A stretch of 64,000 nt of DNA. Source: Ectobius pallidus (lineage: Eukaryota; Arthropoda; Insecta; Blattodea; Ectobiidae). Below the pieces are notes generated by a model. The model worked only from the letters and a program-made list of their open reading frames with translations, did not search any database and had not been told where the DNA came from. How positions within the stretch are numbered: position 1 is the stretch's first letter; each line of letters begins with the position of its first letter. The position numbers and the translations under genes were made by a program. This document shows positions 38,497-51,549 of this stretch, piece by piece. Location: NCBI GenBank assembly GCA_964059195.1, contig CAXKWD010000001.1, positions 118,663,751-118,727,750 of the forward strand. The letters are read 5' to 3'.

Positions 38497-39909
38497 TTTA
38501 CCTAATTAATTGCAAACATTCGCATGGGTCCGCATGGACCGTACGTGGTTATTCAAAACACAAGAATAGAAAGACAAAAAATAAATAGGCCTAAATAAAA
38601 AAATAAAATAGAAAATAAACACAAAAGAACTAAACCTTACACCTTACCATCCGCCCCCGCACCAAACTTTTCCGCTTTCTCGAATCTAAGCTGTCTTGCC
38701 TTCATTGAAAATTTCCCAATGTTTTCCTCAAGCTCTGTCCGCCATTAATGTCACACATGTCCATTGCTCCCTGTTCGATGCCGTAAAAGATATTGTTAGA
38801 TATTTCTCTCTCCATTTTCCCAAACCTTTGCAATTCGACATAATGTGACACCAAGATTCTTTCCCTTACATAGGGACACATTCTCATACCGTTTTCATCT
38901 GTGATTTTAATCATCCGCCAGGCACCATGTTTAAGATATGTATTGCTCCTTCCCCCATTCCAGTTTTAACCGAGACTGTAATTCAAGTGAAACATTCATA
39001 AATTGCGCATTTGTCTGTTGCCTACCAATAACCTTCAAACGGTTTTAACCTTCCTCCATACACTTCTCCCTGCCCATCCATCCAAACGTTCCCAACCCTA
39101 ATGCTTCTAATCCATTTCTTAATTTGGAAGTTCATGTCACATTCCCACCTATCATTAACTGTCCTTTATAAAATATTGGTGGACCTGTACATTTAAAATA
39201 GTAATAAAGCTGTAAAATAATCACATTCGGGAGGCCATGGGCTCAAAACAATTTACTGAACGATGTAGGTTATTTTTTCAGCGAGACCTTCTTGTCCTTC
39301 GTTTCTCCTTGTGTAGAATCTACATATTTTGTACAGAAGTATTTTCTATGACCTATCTAAGAAGTAAGGTTTAATAGAAGATGTAAGAAATATATGTTTC
39401 AAACATAATAGGTTTGTGCATGTTACATTTTCTTGGTCATGGTTACATTAGTTTCGCTTCTTATTTTGATTTACATAAAACTAGTTTCAAGAATAAAATT
39501 TTTAAAGTCTAAATAAACTAGATTAGTTAAAAAATAGAGTTCATTTTCGTTATCCTAAGTGACTAATGAGTTGCATCAAGGGGTTGAGTTTATATACCAT
39601 CAAAACATTTGTTCACATAATTTCCTTGTCATCAGAAATAATGTGAGTTTCAAAATATGATAAAATGTTAGTATATATTTATTCCACTAATCTTACATTT
39701 AGGTGACGTATTTAGTTTCTCTTGCTACAACAATTTTCTACAGTATGCTGCAGACTTACTTTACGAATAAACAAAGTTCAAATCCCATTGGATCGCTCGA
39801 AATTTCTCTCACCTATCTTTGTAAATAAATTATATGGGTCCGTTCGAACTCCATACTACTGAAACGGCCTTTAGGGTACATTCGTAGATGAATACACTGG
39901 ATGTGGATT
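38497..39909. other. Intergenic, no gene seen
   Basis: AT-rich, with no recognisable repeat boundary, RNA gene or supported reading frame. Confidence 0.6.
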
Positions 39910-40109
39910 NNNNNNNNNNNNNNNNNNNNNNNNNNNNNNNNNNNNNNNNNNNNNNNNNNNNNNNNNNNNNNNNNNNNNNNNNNNNNNNNNNNNNNNNNNN
40001 NNNNNNNNNNNNNNNNNNNNNNNNNNNNNNNNNNNNNNNNNNNNNNNNNNNNNNNNNNNNNNNNNNNNNNNNNNNNNNNNNNNNNNNNNNNNNNNNNNNN
40101 NNNNNNNNN
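39910..40109. other. Assembly gap, 200 N
   Basis: Exactly 200 unknown bases. A fixed round length suggests a placeholder of unknown true size. Confidence 0.98.
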
Positions 40110-40998
40110 GCTACCTCTCGCTTTCTCTTCTTTTTTCTCTGTCTTTCACTCCGTCTTTCTGAATACATTCCTCTGGGAAAATTTTTATTTCTCTTTGTAC
40201 TGTATACATGCTATTCTGGTTCGGTTAACAATTAGATGATCCAGATTACACTAAGAAAAAGCCTCGGCGGTTGGTTCTAACCAAGAGCTGTTTGTAGTTT
40301 AAATTACTATAATTACTGAGCACTGTCGATACAAATTCGTTGTGTCAATACCAGAGACAAGGGGAAGATAGATGGTCTCTTGTACAATTCCAGGGGAAGT
40401 AAGCACTACGTAACTGTCATCCATGTGTGTAGCACAAGAATAACTTCATTATGAGATCTTGTGAGCCCCTTATAACTAACTCGTTAAACCGATGATGAAT
40501 GTTTTGAAGTGTTTTATGCCCCTGCTCTTTGAGTGAAGTAAAAAGGCCACATTAACTCCTTGGCGCTAACATCCCAGAAGGGACAATGCCTACCAACCGA
40601 CCACTGCGTCATCTACCATAGGCAGACGGCAGGATTGGGGGGCATGTGGTCAAAAGGCCACATTAACTTCCTAGATTTCAGGATGCTCTCTCAGAAACCG
40701 TGTAAGACATTGCAATATGTCCTTTATTATATATTTGTTGTACTTCCTCAAAATAGAAACTGCCCCAGCGGACAAATTAAGCATTTATGCAATGAAAGAA
40801 TTTAAACTACATTCCTGATTAATGTTCGCATGAATAGTTACTCATAGTGAGGACAGACACTGGTTACTATAGTACATGAGTATATAGTACATATACTGCA
40901 AAGAACTGATATGTGAGCATGCAGCTTGAACCATTCATGCCATCAATCACTTCTATGCTGTTTAAGTTATATCTCGAATTGTAATAAGGAGTATGATA
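40110..40998. other. Intergenic, no gene seen
   Basis: Contains a short near-duplication: AAAAGGCCACATTAACT occurs at about 40,540 and 40,654. Confidence 0.6.
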
Positions 40999-42005
40999 AA
41001 GGGTGCGGCAAAACATCCTCCCTATTTTAAAATTCAAATAAAAAACAGATGAATCAAAATAAAGAAACTGTATTAATATTAATGATATCTACACAGTGGG
41101 AGTTTAGGGTTTTCAGTATAATACATTAGATCGCCTCACTGCGAAGTGTCAATAGACCTTAATCCTGTCTCCGTGCTCTTATAGCAAGATTCACCATATC
41201 AATTGTGTCAACGTGATTATGAAAATCATGTGAGGTCAAGTGCAAACATCCTTGAAGCTGTACCAGAAGATGCTGTGGTCCTTTTTAGTAATGAAGCACA
41301 TTTTCACTTATCTGGATGTGTTAATAAGCAAAATTTCCGTTATTGGAGTGGACAGAACCCTCGTGAACTTCATGAAAAACCTCTGCACAGCAACCGTGTT
41401 ACTGTATGGTGCGCAGTTGGAAGGGTCGAGATAATTGGTCCTTACGTTTTTTGAAGAGAATGGTGCTACTGTGACAGTAATCTCTGAAAGATACACTCAC
41501 ATGATCAACACATTTTTTTCGCCAAGTCTCAATGCATTGCCAACTGAACAGGTATGGTTTCAGCAGGACGGAGCCACCGCTCACACAGCTCGGATTTCTC
41601 TCCAAGTGCTGAGACAGATGTTTCCCGGGCGCTTAATTTCTTTACATGGCGACATTTCCTGGCCAGCACGATCACCAGACCTTACACCCTGCGATTATTT
41701 TCTGTGAGGATATCTCAAGCGTGAGGTGTTTAAACATCGGCCGAGGACTCTGCCAGCCCTAAGAAATGCAATACTGGAAGAGATTGATCTTATTCCTCAA
41801 GAAATGTTGGTTAGAACGATGGAGAATTTCCGAAGTCGCATTCAACAATGCATTGACAGTGAAGGACACCACTTGAGTGACTCATTGTTTATAACATGAA
41901 ACTTCCCACTGTGTAGAATCATTCATGTTAATACAGCTTCTTTATTTTGATCCATGTGTTTTTTATTTGAACTTTAAAATAGGGAGGATGTTTTGCCGCA
42001 CCCTG
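40999..42005 (+). mobile_element. Tc1/mariner-superfamily element, decayed
   Basis: It is a 1,007-bp element with inverted ends AGGGTGCGGCAAAACATCC and its complement, extending about 35 bp (CTCCCTATTTTAAA), flanked by TA on both sides. It carries a broken transposase gene. A similar outward AATAAAGAAACTGTATTAAT and its complement extend the inner repeat. Confidence 0.9.
41203..41898 (+). pseudogene. Tc1/mariner-like transposase remnant
   Basis: The C-terminal two-thirds of a DDE transposase. Conserved blocks are EAHFHLSG, NRVTVWCAV, WFQQDGATAHTA, WPARSPDLTPCDYFL and SRIQQCIDSEGHHLSD. The N-terminal DNA-binding part is missing. A frameshift lies in a T run near 41,447-41,453, and an in-frame TGA follows DYFL at about 41,705. 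The residue before EAHF is Asn, where this family normally has the first catalytic Asp, so the enzyme would be dead even without the breaks. Confidence 0.85.
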
Positions 42006-42007
42006 TA

Positions 42008-43609
42008 TATGTTCTTCTCAGCATGGACATAATCGGAATGGTCCTTGTAGATTTTGAATGAAAAGATGCAGAAAGGGCATACATATTTAAAATTTCAGTA
42101 GAGACAGAAAATTGTCTAAACATGTTCATTCTGAATTTTTAAGGAATTAAACTGGGAGATAAACCAAGTTCTAGTGCAATATGTGTGTCTTCTCTGCATA
42201 GTTTGTACAGCTACATTCCAGCTATCGATTAATGCAAAAAAAATTGTTATAGAAAATTTTGTTAGGCATGCCCTTTCTGCACCTCGTAGTTCTTTTGAAC
42301 CTTACTATAGGATACGTGATGTACCCCATTTCCGCAGTTTTATACTCAATCTTATCTATCCTAAGATAATTTTTCTATCTTATCAATCCTACTTCTATTG
42401 CCATTTTGTGACAAGCCATGAAATTCCTCGAGAACTGTGAAGCCGTGAAGTCTTAATTTCTGCGTTTTGTATAATTTCACCAAGGGAGCAGAAATTATTA
42501 TGGAACACGTATTTAGTTCTTTAAAAAAATATTGTTTACTTTTTTATCAAGTACAAAAGGTTTAAACATATAAAAATATAGCGTAAAGCTTATTTACTAC
42601 GAATCCAATAAAGTATTAAGCTTCTGTCTAATGTTTGTCTGAATAGCGTACCACGAAAACACTGTATATCGTTGTACAAAATTCAGAAAATCATCATGCA
42701 AATGAAGAAGTATAAAAACCAATTCATGCAATACAGGCTGAAGTATCTCAATCAGTATCAGATAATCTGAAATGAAAACAGAGTTTGATAGGATATAACA
42801 ATTTTAATCATATTTTTAAAATCATGTTCTGTCATTGGTGCGATGTATATCTTAAACACATGGCACTCCGCCTTCATTTACCAAATACTTGCTGGTAATA
42901 GTGATGAAATATTAGTGAAAAGTCAAAAAATGACTGTTGCATGTAATTGTTCCAAACGTTAAAACTGTAGGAACAGTGAATATTAATATACCTAAATAAA
43001 TTTATACAAATAATAGCGGTTATTTTAATTTATTACAGAATACATTATTATTCGGATGATTTATTTGTGTAAATATTAAACTAATAATTATATTAATTCT
43101 TATTAATATAACAAGAATACTTATAAACTCTCTTTCCATTTAACCGCTTTCATTCGAAGCGTTAAATCTTATACTTGTGTAGCTTTGCATGTATTATTTT
43201 GTAATAGAATATTCTTTTGGATTAAATGAATGATTTATCCATAACTAAGTTAAATTCATTGGAATACTTATACAACTTAATATCCGAATTGGAATTTGTC
43301 TGATAATTTGCAATTGATCATAAAAAAACTACATGTATACATGATCATGTAATTTACATTTAAGTACAACACAAATACGCTTTCTTTCACATCTGTGAAA
43401 GCAAGGACATATTAAACATGTTTTATATTTATATTTTAAGAACCATTTCCTTCGGGATTGTAAATATCATTTCCTGTAACCATCCTTTCCATGAATCCCC
43501 AGGCTTTGTAAAAATAAACCTGTCTGGGTATTTTATATCGTGAAGGATTTTGTGTCATGTGGGTTGGAAGCTTGCAGCAGATAACTAGCCTGTTGTCTAA
43601 CTTTATGCA
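42008..43609. other. Intergenic, no gene seen
   Basis: Strongly AT-rich. The only frame of note, 42,174-42,440, has no recognisable motif. Confidence 0.6.
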
Positions 43610-43613
43610 TTAA

Positions 43614-43817
43614 CCCTTACTTGGTGATGTGGGATCACTGTGACCCAATTTTCAAATTTTTACAAGGACCCGCGAATAGATTGTGATGATATTACCTTCA
43701 AGTGAACACTTAACATTAAGCTAGAGTTAGTTCGGAGATTTTTCTTCAGTTATGTGATTTTTATTTCACGTGAAATTTTTTTGTACGTCACAGGGACCCA
43801 CAGGTGACCAGTTAAGG
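43614..43817. mobile_element. Possible piggyBac-like MITE
   Basis: The left end CCCTTACTTGGTGATGTGGG and the complement of the right end (CCTTAACTGGTCACCTGTGG) form an imperfect inverted repeat that continues through TCACTGTGAC and TCCCTGTGAC. TTAA precedes the left end; no clean TTAA follows the right end, so the boundary is uncertain. Confidence 0.4.
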
Positions 43818-43829
43818 TATTATTTTGAA

Positions 43830-44867
43830 CTTTTAATGATTTATGTAGAAGTGTTTGAAGTGTGAAAATTCGTACTTACCTTATTTTAGACTTCAAGTGC
43901 CAGATCAACTTAGCAGTTCTTAATGCTGACTCTGTTATGATGGCATAGGTAGAGGAACTTGAAGAGGTGAACGATTATAGTGACTGTTTAGCTCATGAAT
44001 GAATGCATAATCCAGTATAAGAATATGTAGAATTACAGCTGATCTCAAGTGTCTGTCGTCATAATTTTATCGATTTATTTTTTATCACTTTCATTTTATC
44101 ACAATTACGAGCACTTATTTTTAAATATAAATTCATAAGGACTGAAAACTGAAACATCTTCAAACCTGCAGCTTCCTTGATCAAGATCGTCAAACACAGT
44201 GATTGGGTATATATAAGCTGCATATACAAGGAGATATGGAAATAATGTACAATATAATAGCTGTTGAAAAGTGCAGAGCGACTATCACCGATGGCGAAAC
44301 TATCGATATATCGATTGTGGTGTCATAGGCTATCTCCCTCAGAATGACGCAGATAGAGATGTATTTCATTCACTTTCGTGGTATTTATTCGTTTCATGCT
44401 TGTGAGTATACGCTAAGTAGTCACTACAAACATAATTTGAAGTCCGGATTCTCTATCAAACATATTTTAAGGTACATTATTAATTCTGATACTTCTACCT
44501 TTTCTTCTAAGAATAAAATATCAATGCTAGGCTTACAACCATATTTCGAGAGTCTCAATTGTGAAGTGGGTAGCATGTTTGCCTGAAAGCTCAAAATTCA
44601 AGCATTTACATCCGTTTGAGCAACATTACTTCTTTTGGAATACAAGTAAAACTGTGGTCCCTTGTAGAATTACGGATAGTTAAAAAATCTGTGGGGAAAT
44701 TATAGGCCTGTATGCACCAAACTTCTTCCATGCACAGAAGTCGCATCGTCCTTGCGGGAATGGAAAATCGTAGCTATGATTAAAGGGATCTTCATTTCAA
44801 TTAATAAGGTCTTATTAGAGGCATGCGATAAACTGTGTTAACACTCATATGCAGTAGAATTCTATTG
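43830..44867. other. Intergenic, no gene seen
   Basis: Short unsupported frames only. Confidence 0.6.
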
Positions 44868-44875
44868 AAATAAAC

Positions 44876-45307
44876 TTAGGGATGGGTCGATACCAGATTT
44901 TCTCGATACTCGATACATGAGACCGATACAAGATTTTTCTCTCGATACTCGATACTTCGATGCTCGATACCGTCAACATTTCCAGATTCAATAAATAGGT
45001 ACATTAAAAATTAAAATTTGAGAGAACTGTGTAATACCAACTAAATTAATTAAGAGTGCATATTTAATAAGACAAAATTTTATATCAACAGTAGCCTACT
45101 TTTAAACTCTACATTAAAACTAAAATTAGTTTTTTAAACAGTCAACTTACAATTTTTTGTTAAAAAATACTAGCATTCTCACTTAACTGCAGAATTACCA
45201 AAGTATCGAAAAAGTACCGAGCGAGTTTTCTGAAGTATCGCTCGATGCCGATACCATGCAAGTATCGAGAGTATCGAGGTATCGAAAGTATCGAGGACCC
45301 ATCCCTA
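44876..45307. mobile_element. hAT-like MITE with CGATAC subrepeats, 432 bp
   Basis: The 8-bp duplication AAATAAAC (44,868-44,875 and 45,308-45,315) flanks the ends TTAGGGATGGGTCGATAC and GACCCATCCCTA. Both arms are filled with CTCGATAC or GTATCGAG in opposite orientations, so the whole unit could fold back. No coding sequence. Confidence 0.82.
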
Positions 45308-45315
45308 AAATAAAC

Positions 45316-48300
45316 CTAAAGTTTCTGTAGATCTTAATTTATTTACTGAGCATTTTTAAAACAAAAGAGAAACAATCATTACGAGTTCAGAAATAATTTT
45401 AATGCATCGTTGTTAGAATCCCTATGATTACTCTGCAACAGTTGTGTCAATATTGATATGCTACGGAAGATACACAATTTGTAGGAGACACCTTCCTTCC
45501 ATTAGAGGCGGTGACACAAACATTGCCAGTTATGACATCCTCCGCGTTAATGCGAGTTTGCTCGGGAACACTGCTGAAAGTAATGACTGCAAGAGCACAA
45601 TAAAACATTGTCACTAAGTAATGAAATGCAAATATAGGGCTCCCATTACCACCTGTGCTGAGATTCTACACACACCATCATTTCATCCTGAGGTAGTGCA
45701 CCTAGCTTTACAACACATTTTAGCATTTCATAGTTAGCATGATAAGTTTACATTAAATGATCTTATTGGATTTGATTCTCTTTGAAATAATTATAACTAC
45801 AGACTGATTGTTTCACTCTCTTGGAACAATTTAAATACCTCTAAAATTTCAGAATGCAAAGCGTTAGGGATTTAAGTGCCGTTATTTTGGCTGGTGAAGG
45901 AATAAAAATATAAATAAACTTTTGGCCTACTCACCGAATTTACTCAAGTAGTTTTATTTTATTTTCTATAGGGTGGACCTGAAGAATTATTAAAGTACCT
46001 TTTATATTAGAATATGTTCATGTACTTTCAAGCTTTAATTTCAAATAGGCCTATATAAGGACCAAACTCACATAGGCTATAAAATTCAAAACATTTATTA
46101 TGGCGTAAGACAAAAATACCCTACGCTTGCAGATGTACCATGATGTACACATGACACATTATGTACTCAACAATCTTCAGGAGATTAGGAGTGCTCATGT
46201 AATCAGCCTTTCATATAACTCAAGAACCTCACTCACTTTCGGGATAAATGAAGAGTTTTCAATTCAGTTTTATTTTTTATTTTTATTTTTTTTTTTTTAT
46301 TTTTATTTGAATTGTGAATGTTGTTCACTACAAACGCTTCATCAAACAACAGGTCCAAATCAATTTGATAATTAATTAACATGTACTCTTGCATGTATGT
46401 AATTACTTACAAGTACTGTATCAAGAATGGAAATTCATCCCTTAGGCCTTTGTGAAATGAAAACTGTGTCACGACCCATTTGACGTTCCTGATCGTTACT
46501 AATTTTAATATTATTCACATTATGTGCAGCACATATAATTGAAAATCCCTAACAGTTAAAACATAATTTTATTTGTACGTAATACCTTTTTAAAAATCGA
46601 GGACGATCATGGATGTTTTTAATTTGCCCCCGGACTTCAGGGCGCGATGTAAAATTGCATAACAATCTGGGGCAATCGAGGATGTATGGTAACCCTATTA
46701 GGCCTACTATAAGGCTTAGAAAATACAGACGAAGGAAAATTCCCTCTTCAATAATTTCAGTTTTATCTGCCTTTATGATGTCTCTTTATATACTGTTTAA
46801 TTACTTTAATTCTTAAAGGAGGGCAAAGGCCATTTTGGATTTTAAAAATGTGCTATTTGTTTATTAATTTTAAAATTAACCCTATATTTATGTCGGAAAA
46901 CTATTAGGCCTTTTTAATATCAATTATGACGTACATTTTAACTGTTAAGAAAAAAACTTTATTTGCATAGAAATAGTAGGCTTGAGTTTAGTATGTTTAA
47001 TGTTAACGTTATGGTTTCAAGGTGCTAAGCTTCCTTAGTTTAGCTGCTAGGGTTGCGAACGTTTCTATGAAAATTATGTGTACTGTCACTAACAAAGTAA
47101 TTTTTCTCTTCCAAAAAGTTTGTTTAAATAATTCACCTTGACAGTGGTCATAAATAAACCCAAGAAGGGCCGAATGTGTTACTATTATTGTTATTATTAT
47201 TAATTATTATTTATAATAATAATTATTATTATTATTTGCTTCGAAAACCTTACTTAGGCCTACTTGAGGAAAATCGTCACAAGTTTAATCCAGATTTTAG
47301 TAAAATATTACGTCTTTTAAAACAGAGACGAAGAAATAAATAGCAGACTGATCTCTATACGTTCAGGTCTTCTGCAAGAGATTTTATGTCAATCTGGAAC
47401 CAGGAAAATGCCAAATCAATATCTGTAGCATTCATTTGGGTGCTCGCTTTACGCTTTCATTGTGAAGCGTGATATAGTAGGTAACATGGATTTGTCGTGG
47501 TTTCTGAAAAATGGATGAATGTTGCACTTGGTTGCAGCTGTGGAACTCAAGTAGAACCATTCAACCTTAAGAGTGTTGAACATGTGAGTCTCAACAGCTC
47601 ATATATAAACAAGACCAACAGGGAAACCACCATCACATGTTGCAGCTGTTTCATTCAGTTTTTTCCCTTCTTCATTAAGTCATTCGTAACAATAGGAAGT
47701 GCCCCCGGCTCAGCATGGGGTGTGAATAGAGATTTTTTCTGGGTAGAAAGTACTCATTTAAAATCTTCCGCCAAAGAGTGCGTTTGTTATTCATTACTCG
47801 GAGTTTCTTAGCCATTAAGATATATTAATACTGTAGAATTAAAAACGGAAGTAGAAGTTTTATCTTACATGAATCATTCCTTATCAAAAGCTTTAAGTGT
47901 TAATTTTTCCAGGAAAAACAAAAATATTACATCTTTAAATCTTTAAAAATTATTTTGATATATTAAGATTCTTTTGAAACCTTAGTATTACTGTTTTTCG
48001 TAATATTCTACTGTAATTCTCAAGTAAAATAGTATAATATTATAATATCATAATTACTTATGATATTTCTACAACAGTCTTTGATGTAACATTCACCAGC
48101 TTTAGAGGAACATAAATAAGGTAAAATGCATTAAATCATATTGTCGGGCAAATTTATGTAATGAGAAAATAATTTACACAAAATGGTAAAATATATGGGC
48201 TCTATTTTTACCCAGTCCCATGCAGACAGCAGATTCTATGATAGTACAGATAATGCTGGAGGCCAAAAAAGTACAAATACTGCTGTGTTCATAATTTAAT

Positions 48301-48555
48301 AATAATTTAATTTTAGAGCCGTCAATATTAGTAAAATAAATACATGTAATATCCTCCTAATGTAAATAACAGGAACATGGTAGATTATTTTAAGACCATC
48401 TACAGTCAAGATTTTTAGGGTTTTTATAATAAACCAGATATTTATTGGCTACTTTTACCATACTGTTGCAAATAAGGGATGTTTTCATTAAACAATGCAT
48501 CCATACACATCATAATTAGGCAAACAAAAACTGTAGAGGTCTTTATGAGTTTTGA
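45316..48555. other. Intergenic, no gene seen
   Basis: Contains a (TAA/ATT)n low-complexity patch at about 47,180-47,236. The frame at 47,497-47,811 is the longest and has no recognisable domain. Confidence 0.55.
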
Positions 48556-48559
48556 AGGT

Positions 48560-49005
48560 TAGGACTCCTGGGGTTTTGGCCATTAGGCACTAGTCCGTAA
48601 GTGGTAAGGTTATCAACCTTATGCACCACCCGCTTTTACGCCCAATATTGCTCCTGGTAATCGTTTCTGTTATAGGCTGGAGCCGACCCGCAGGAGCATA
48701 GTAAAACCAAAAGGAGATAGACCATGGGTGCGCTTCTGTGGCACATCGTGTCACTGTGCGGTAGGGGAATTTCTCCCACTACAGTCGCCCTTGACGTCAG
48801 CATAAAGCAGTTTCGACGTGACACTGAACATGAAGAACAGGTTTCTTACGTCACAGCAAGGGATGGGGACTAAAACGTTTCCCCTCAGTTGCTCACCTAT
48901 GGGATAGACCAACGAAATAATTTCACGTCCTCATTGGGTTCCAATCCGCGACCTTCCGGTTTGTAACTCAGTGTCTCGACTAGAAGCACCGCGGCATAAC
49001 CTAAT
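48560..49005 (-). repeat. Probable tRNA-headed SINE or related retroelement
   Basis: On the minus strand a tRNA-like head has a degenerate A-box region (GCCGCGGTGCTTCTAGTCGA, about 48,975-48,995) and a B-box-like GGTCGCGGATTGGAACCC (48,936-48,953). It is followed by a more GC-rich body of about 370 bases. The boundaries are estimates. Confidence 0.45.
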
Positions 49006-49009
49006 CCCA

Positions 49010-50586
49010 TGTTTCGGATTTTTCATTTCCTTGAATTTTAATACCTAAAATCCTCCTCATACCTCCCAAATTTTAAAATGTCATTTCCACCTTCAGAGTA
49101 GTCCTATGTGAATGCTTGATTATAGTATCTCAATTCACAACTAAATTCGATTTAAAATTGAGAAAATTTTTGTAGATAATTAAAAATAATATGTTTTACA
49201 CACTGCAATTTTAGTTGTTTATAATTTAGCGGTTATTTTGTCTTCTCCCCATTAAGAGCTTGTCGATATTTTGTTAGTTTTCATGTTTAGCTGTTTTGGA
49301 ATTTCATAAATAAGTTAGCTGACAAACCAAGAAAACTTTTGACCAATGTGAAGTCCTTCAGCGTGCTCACAGATTTGATGGATGTTTGATAAGAAATCTT
49401 GTGCAAAGCCATTGTAAAACGATATGGATTCAGCAAAAATCTTGAGACTTATTGTCAAACCGGATGATTCGGTGTTTATGTTCGTCCAGCTTAATTAAAT
49501 TACTAAATAAAACTGGAACAAATTTCATTGTTTACGACATATTAGAAGTTGACTGTGTACGTATGTAAATATTTTTGTCATACGGAGAAAACCTACTGAC
49601 CATAAAATATACTAGATATAAAGTTTTAAAAAATAACCTAAAGTTAAGAAGGCATATTTTTTCCCCCCTGAAAATATGCCTCTGCAGGATCGTTTAACTA
49701 CTTCAACCTTACAGAAGTTTTTCCTCCTGGAATTAATTAAATTCTCAACTACCCTTAAACAGTGTTTAATTTGGTTGCGTACCCATCAACAGTTCTTCAC
49801 TCGAAAGTACTGAACAGTAAATTTCTAAAAGTGTCAGAACTTTTATTACGTCCCTCTTGAACAGCACAGTAGAGTTTTATTAACAAGTAAGGTGGCATAA
49901 AAACGAGTTTCCCATCGATTTTCTCTCTTCCTGCTGCCTCGTATGGGCTTGTCGTGAATGCAAACTAATTTATGCCTATAAGACTTAATTACTAGCCTTC
50001 TGTGTAGTAGTTCCCCATAAATAAGTCATTGTATGCTTCAAACAATACATCTTCATTTCTGGAAAGACATTTCAATACTTTTAATTTACATAAATACATA
50101 GCATAATCGTGAAGGGGGCATAATAAATTAAAGGCACGCAACTTCTAACAAATCAATTTTTAACCGTATCATAGAGATTATAAAAAATTAGCCTTGCCTG
50201 GTAATAAGTATTTGTTCCCATAAACTTTAATTTCCGAAAGGAAACAAGCCCCTTGTAGCCTAATCACACAAAAATGTACAATATAAAAACTAAAATTAGG
50301 TTTCAATTATTGACGGAATTTAACAATCTCAGAATAAATTTAATACGGGGTGTTTGTTAAATTTTCTCAGTCCCCCTCCAAAAGAAAGTCATTTGCAGAA
50401 GGAAAGTCGAAAATTTGATGCCAAACTTTATCTTGGGATACCGAAGACAGAAAGGAATTGTCTTAACAACTATTCATACAAACATGTTCTGCCCATTTCC
50501 ATTGCAAGGTCTTGAAATTGAAGTAACATTCGTATAAAAACGACATTATTGGTGTAGCTGAACAAAGCTATACCTCCACAAACGGA

Positions 50587-50590
<4 letters not shown>
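49010..50590. other. Intergenic, no gene seen
   Basis: Contains a small perfect hairpin, GGCATATTTT and AAAATATGCC, near 49,650-49,680. Confidence 0.6.

Positions 50591-50620
<30 letters not shown>
50591..50620. repeat. Poly(A) run of 30
   Basis: Thirty uninterrupted A. No element with this as its tail was identified. Confidence 0.9.
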
Positions 50621-50621
<1 letters not shown>

Positions 50622-50689
50622 ATTTATCATAAACTAACTTCGTGGCAAAGTTCCATGAAGGACAGAGCATTTCATCTTCTTTCAAGGTT

Positions 50690-51020
50690 TATGCTTTTTC
50701 CTGTTCCGGTCTCATATCCGTTGAATCCATCTTTTTCTTGGTCGTCCAGTCTATCTCCGTCCTGTTGGTATATAATTTAATGCTTGTTTAGGTATTCTTT
50801 CCTCTGGCATATGATTCTTCTCTATAGTTTTCTGTATGCTTTAGAAGTGGTTGTGCTTTCAAATCTTCTCTAATTTTCTCAAATGCTATATGCTCTTCTC
50901 TAGTGCATCCCTTGACTTCACGTTAAAACCTATTTCAGTTGTTTGTATTTTATTTTTATATCTCTCTTCAATGGTCTATGCTTCATTTCCATAATGTATG
51001 ACTGGCATTGCCATAGCTGA
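50690..51020 (-). pseudogene. Degraded LINE reverse-transcriptase tail
   Basis: The minus strand reads, across stops and frameshifts, AMPVIHYGNEA, KIQTTEIGF, then MPEERIP, LNYIPTGR and RPRKRWI. This order (YGNE, then PEERIPK, then GR-PGRPRKRW) is typical of the C-terminal region of insect non-LTR retrotransposon polyproteins. It is a different, more decayed copy than the one at 10,400-10,640. Confidence 0.6.
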
Positions 51021-51479
51021 GAGAGATACAGCCTACCATAATTGCATAAATACAGGCTTAATTCCGGGCTCTATTTCGGGCCCCTAGGGGTAAAAATGTG
51101 CTATTGACTTTCTCATATAGACTTATTTAACTCTATAATCAAAAATTTCAAAATAGGTTTGAGTAAGAAATGTTTGACTCAAGAAGTGACAAAAATAATT
51201 AAATTTGAAGTTATTGACCAATAAGATCGAGACACAAAAAGGATGGCACGGCAATTAAGTAAGAAATAAGGCAAATATTTAATTATTCTATAGGTATTAA
51301 ATCTAAGAGACAGTGTCAACAGCGAAAGCTGCTGCTAAAGCTAGTTGATCAGAGTTTACAGAGATGGCGACTTGGAGTATATAAATACTTGGACGCGTTT
51401 AGTTTTGGCCCATTTTATGAGCCGCAAGGCTCAAGTGCTTAGGGTAGTCCCAACCCGCCCTCCCCCTTCAGGGGCCAAA

Positions 51480-51547
51480 TACATACATACATACATACAT
51501 ACATACACACATACATACATACATACATACACACATACATACATACA
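51480..51547. repeat. (ACAT)n microsatellite
   Basis: Seventeen four-base units, with ACAC interruptions, flanked by GGCCAAAT and TTGGCCC. Confidence 0.93.
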
Positions 51548-51549
51548 TT

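Noticed and set aside
39830..40239. Frames spanning the N run
   Set aside because: They are open only because the gap has no stops.
49650..49680. Ten-bp perfect hairpin GGCATATTTT / AAAATATGCC
   Set aside because: Too short and AT-rich to claim a function without context.
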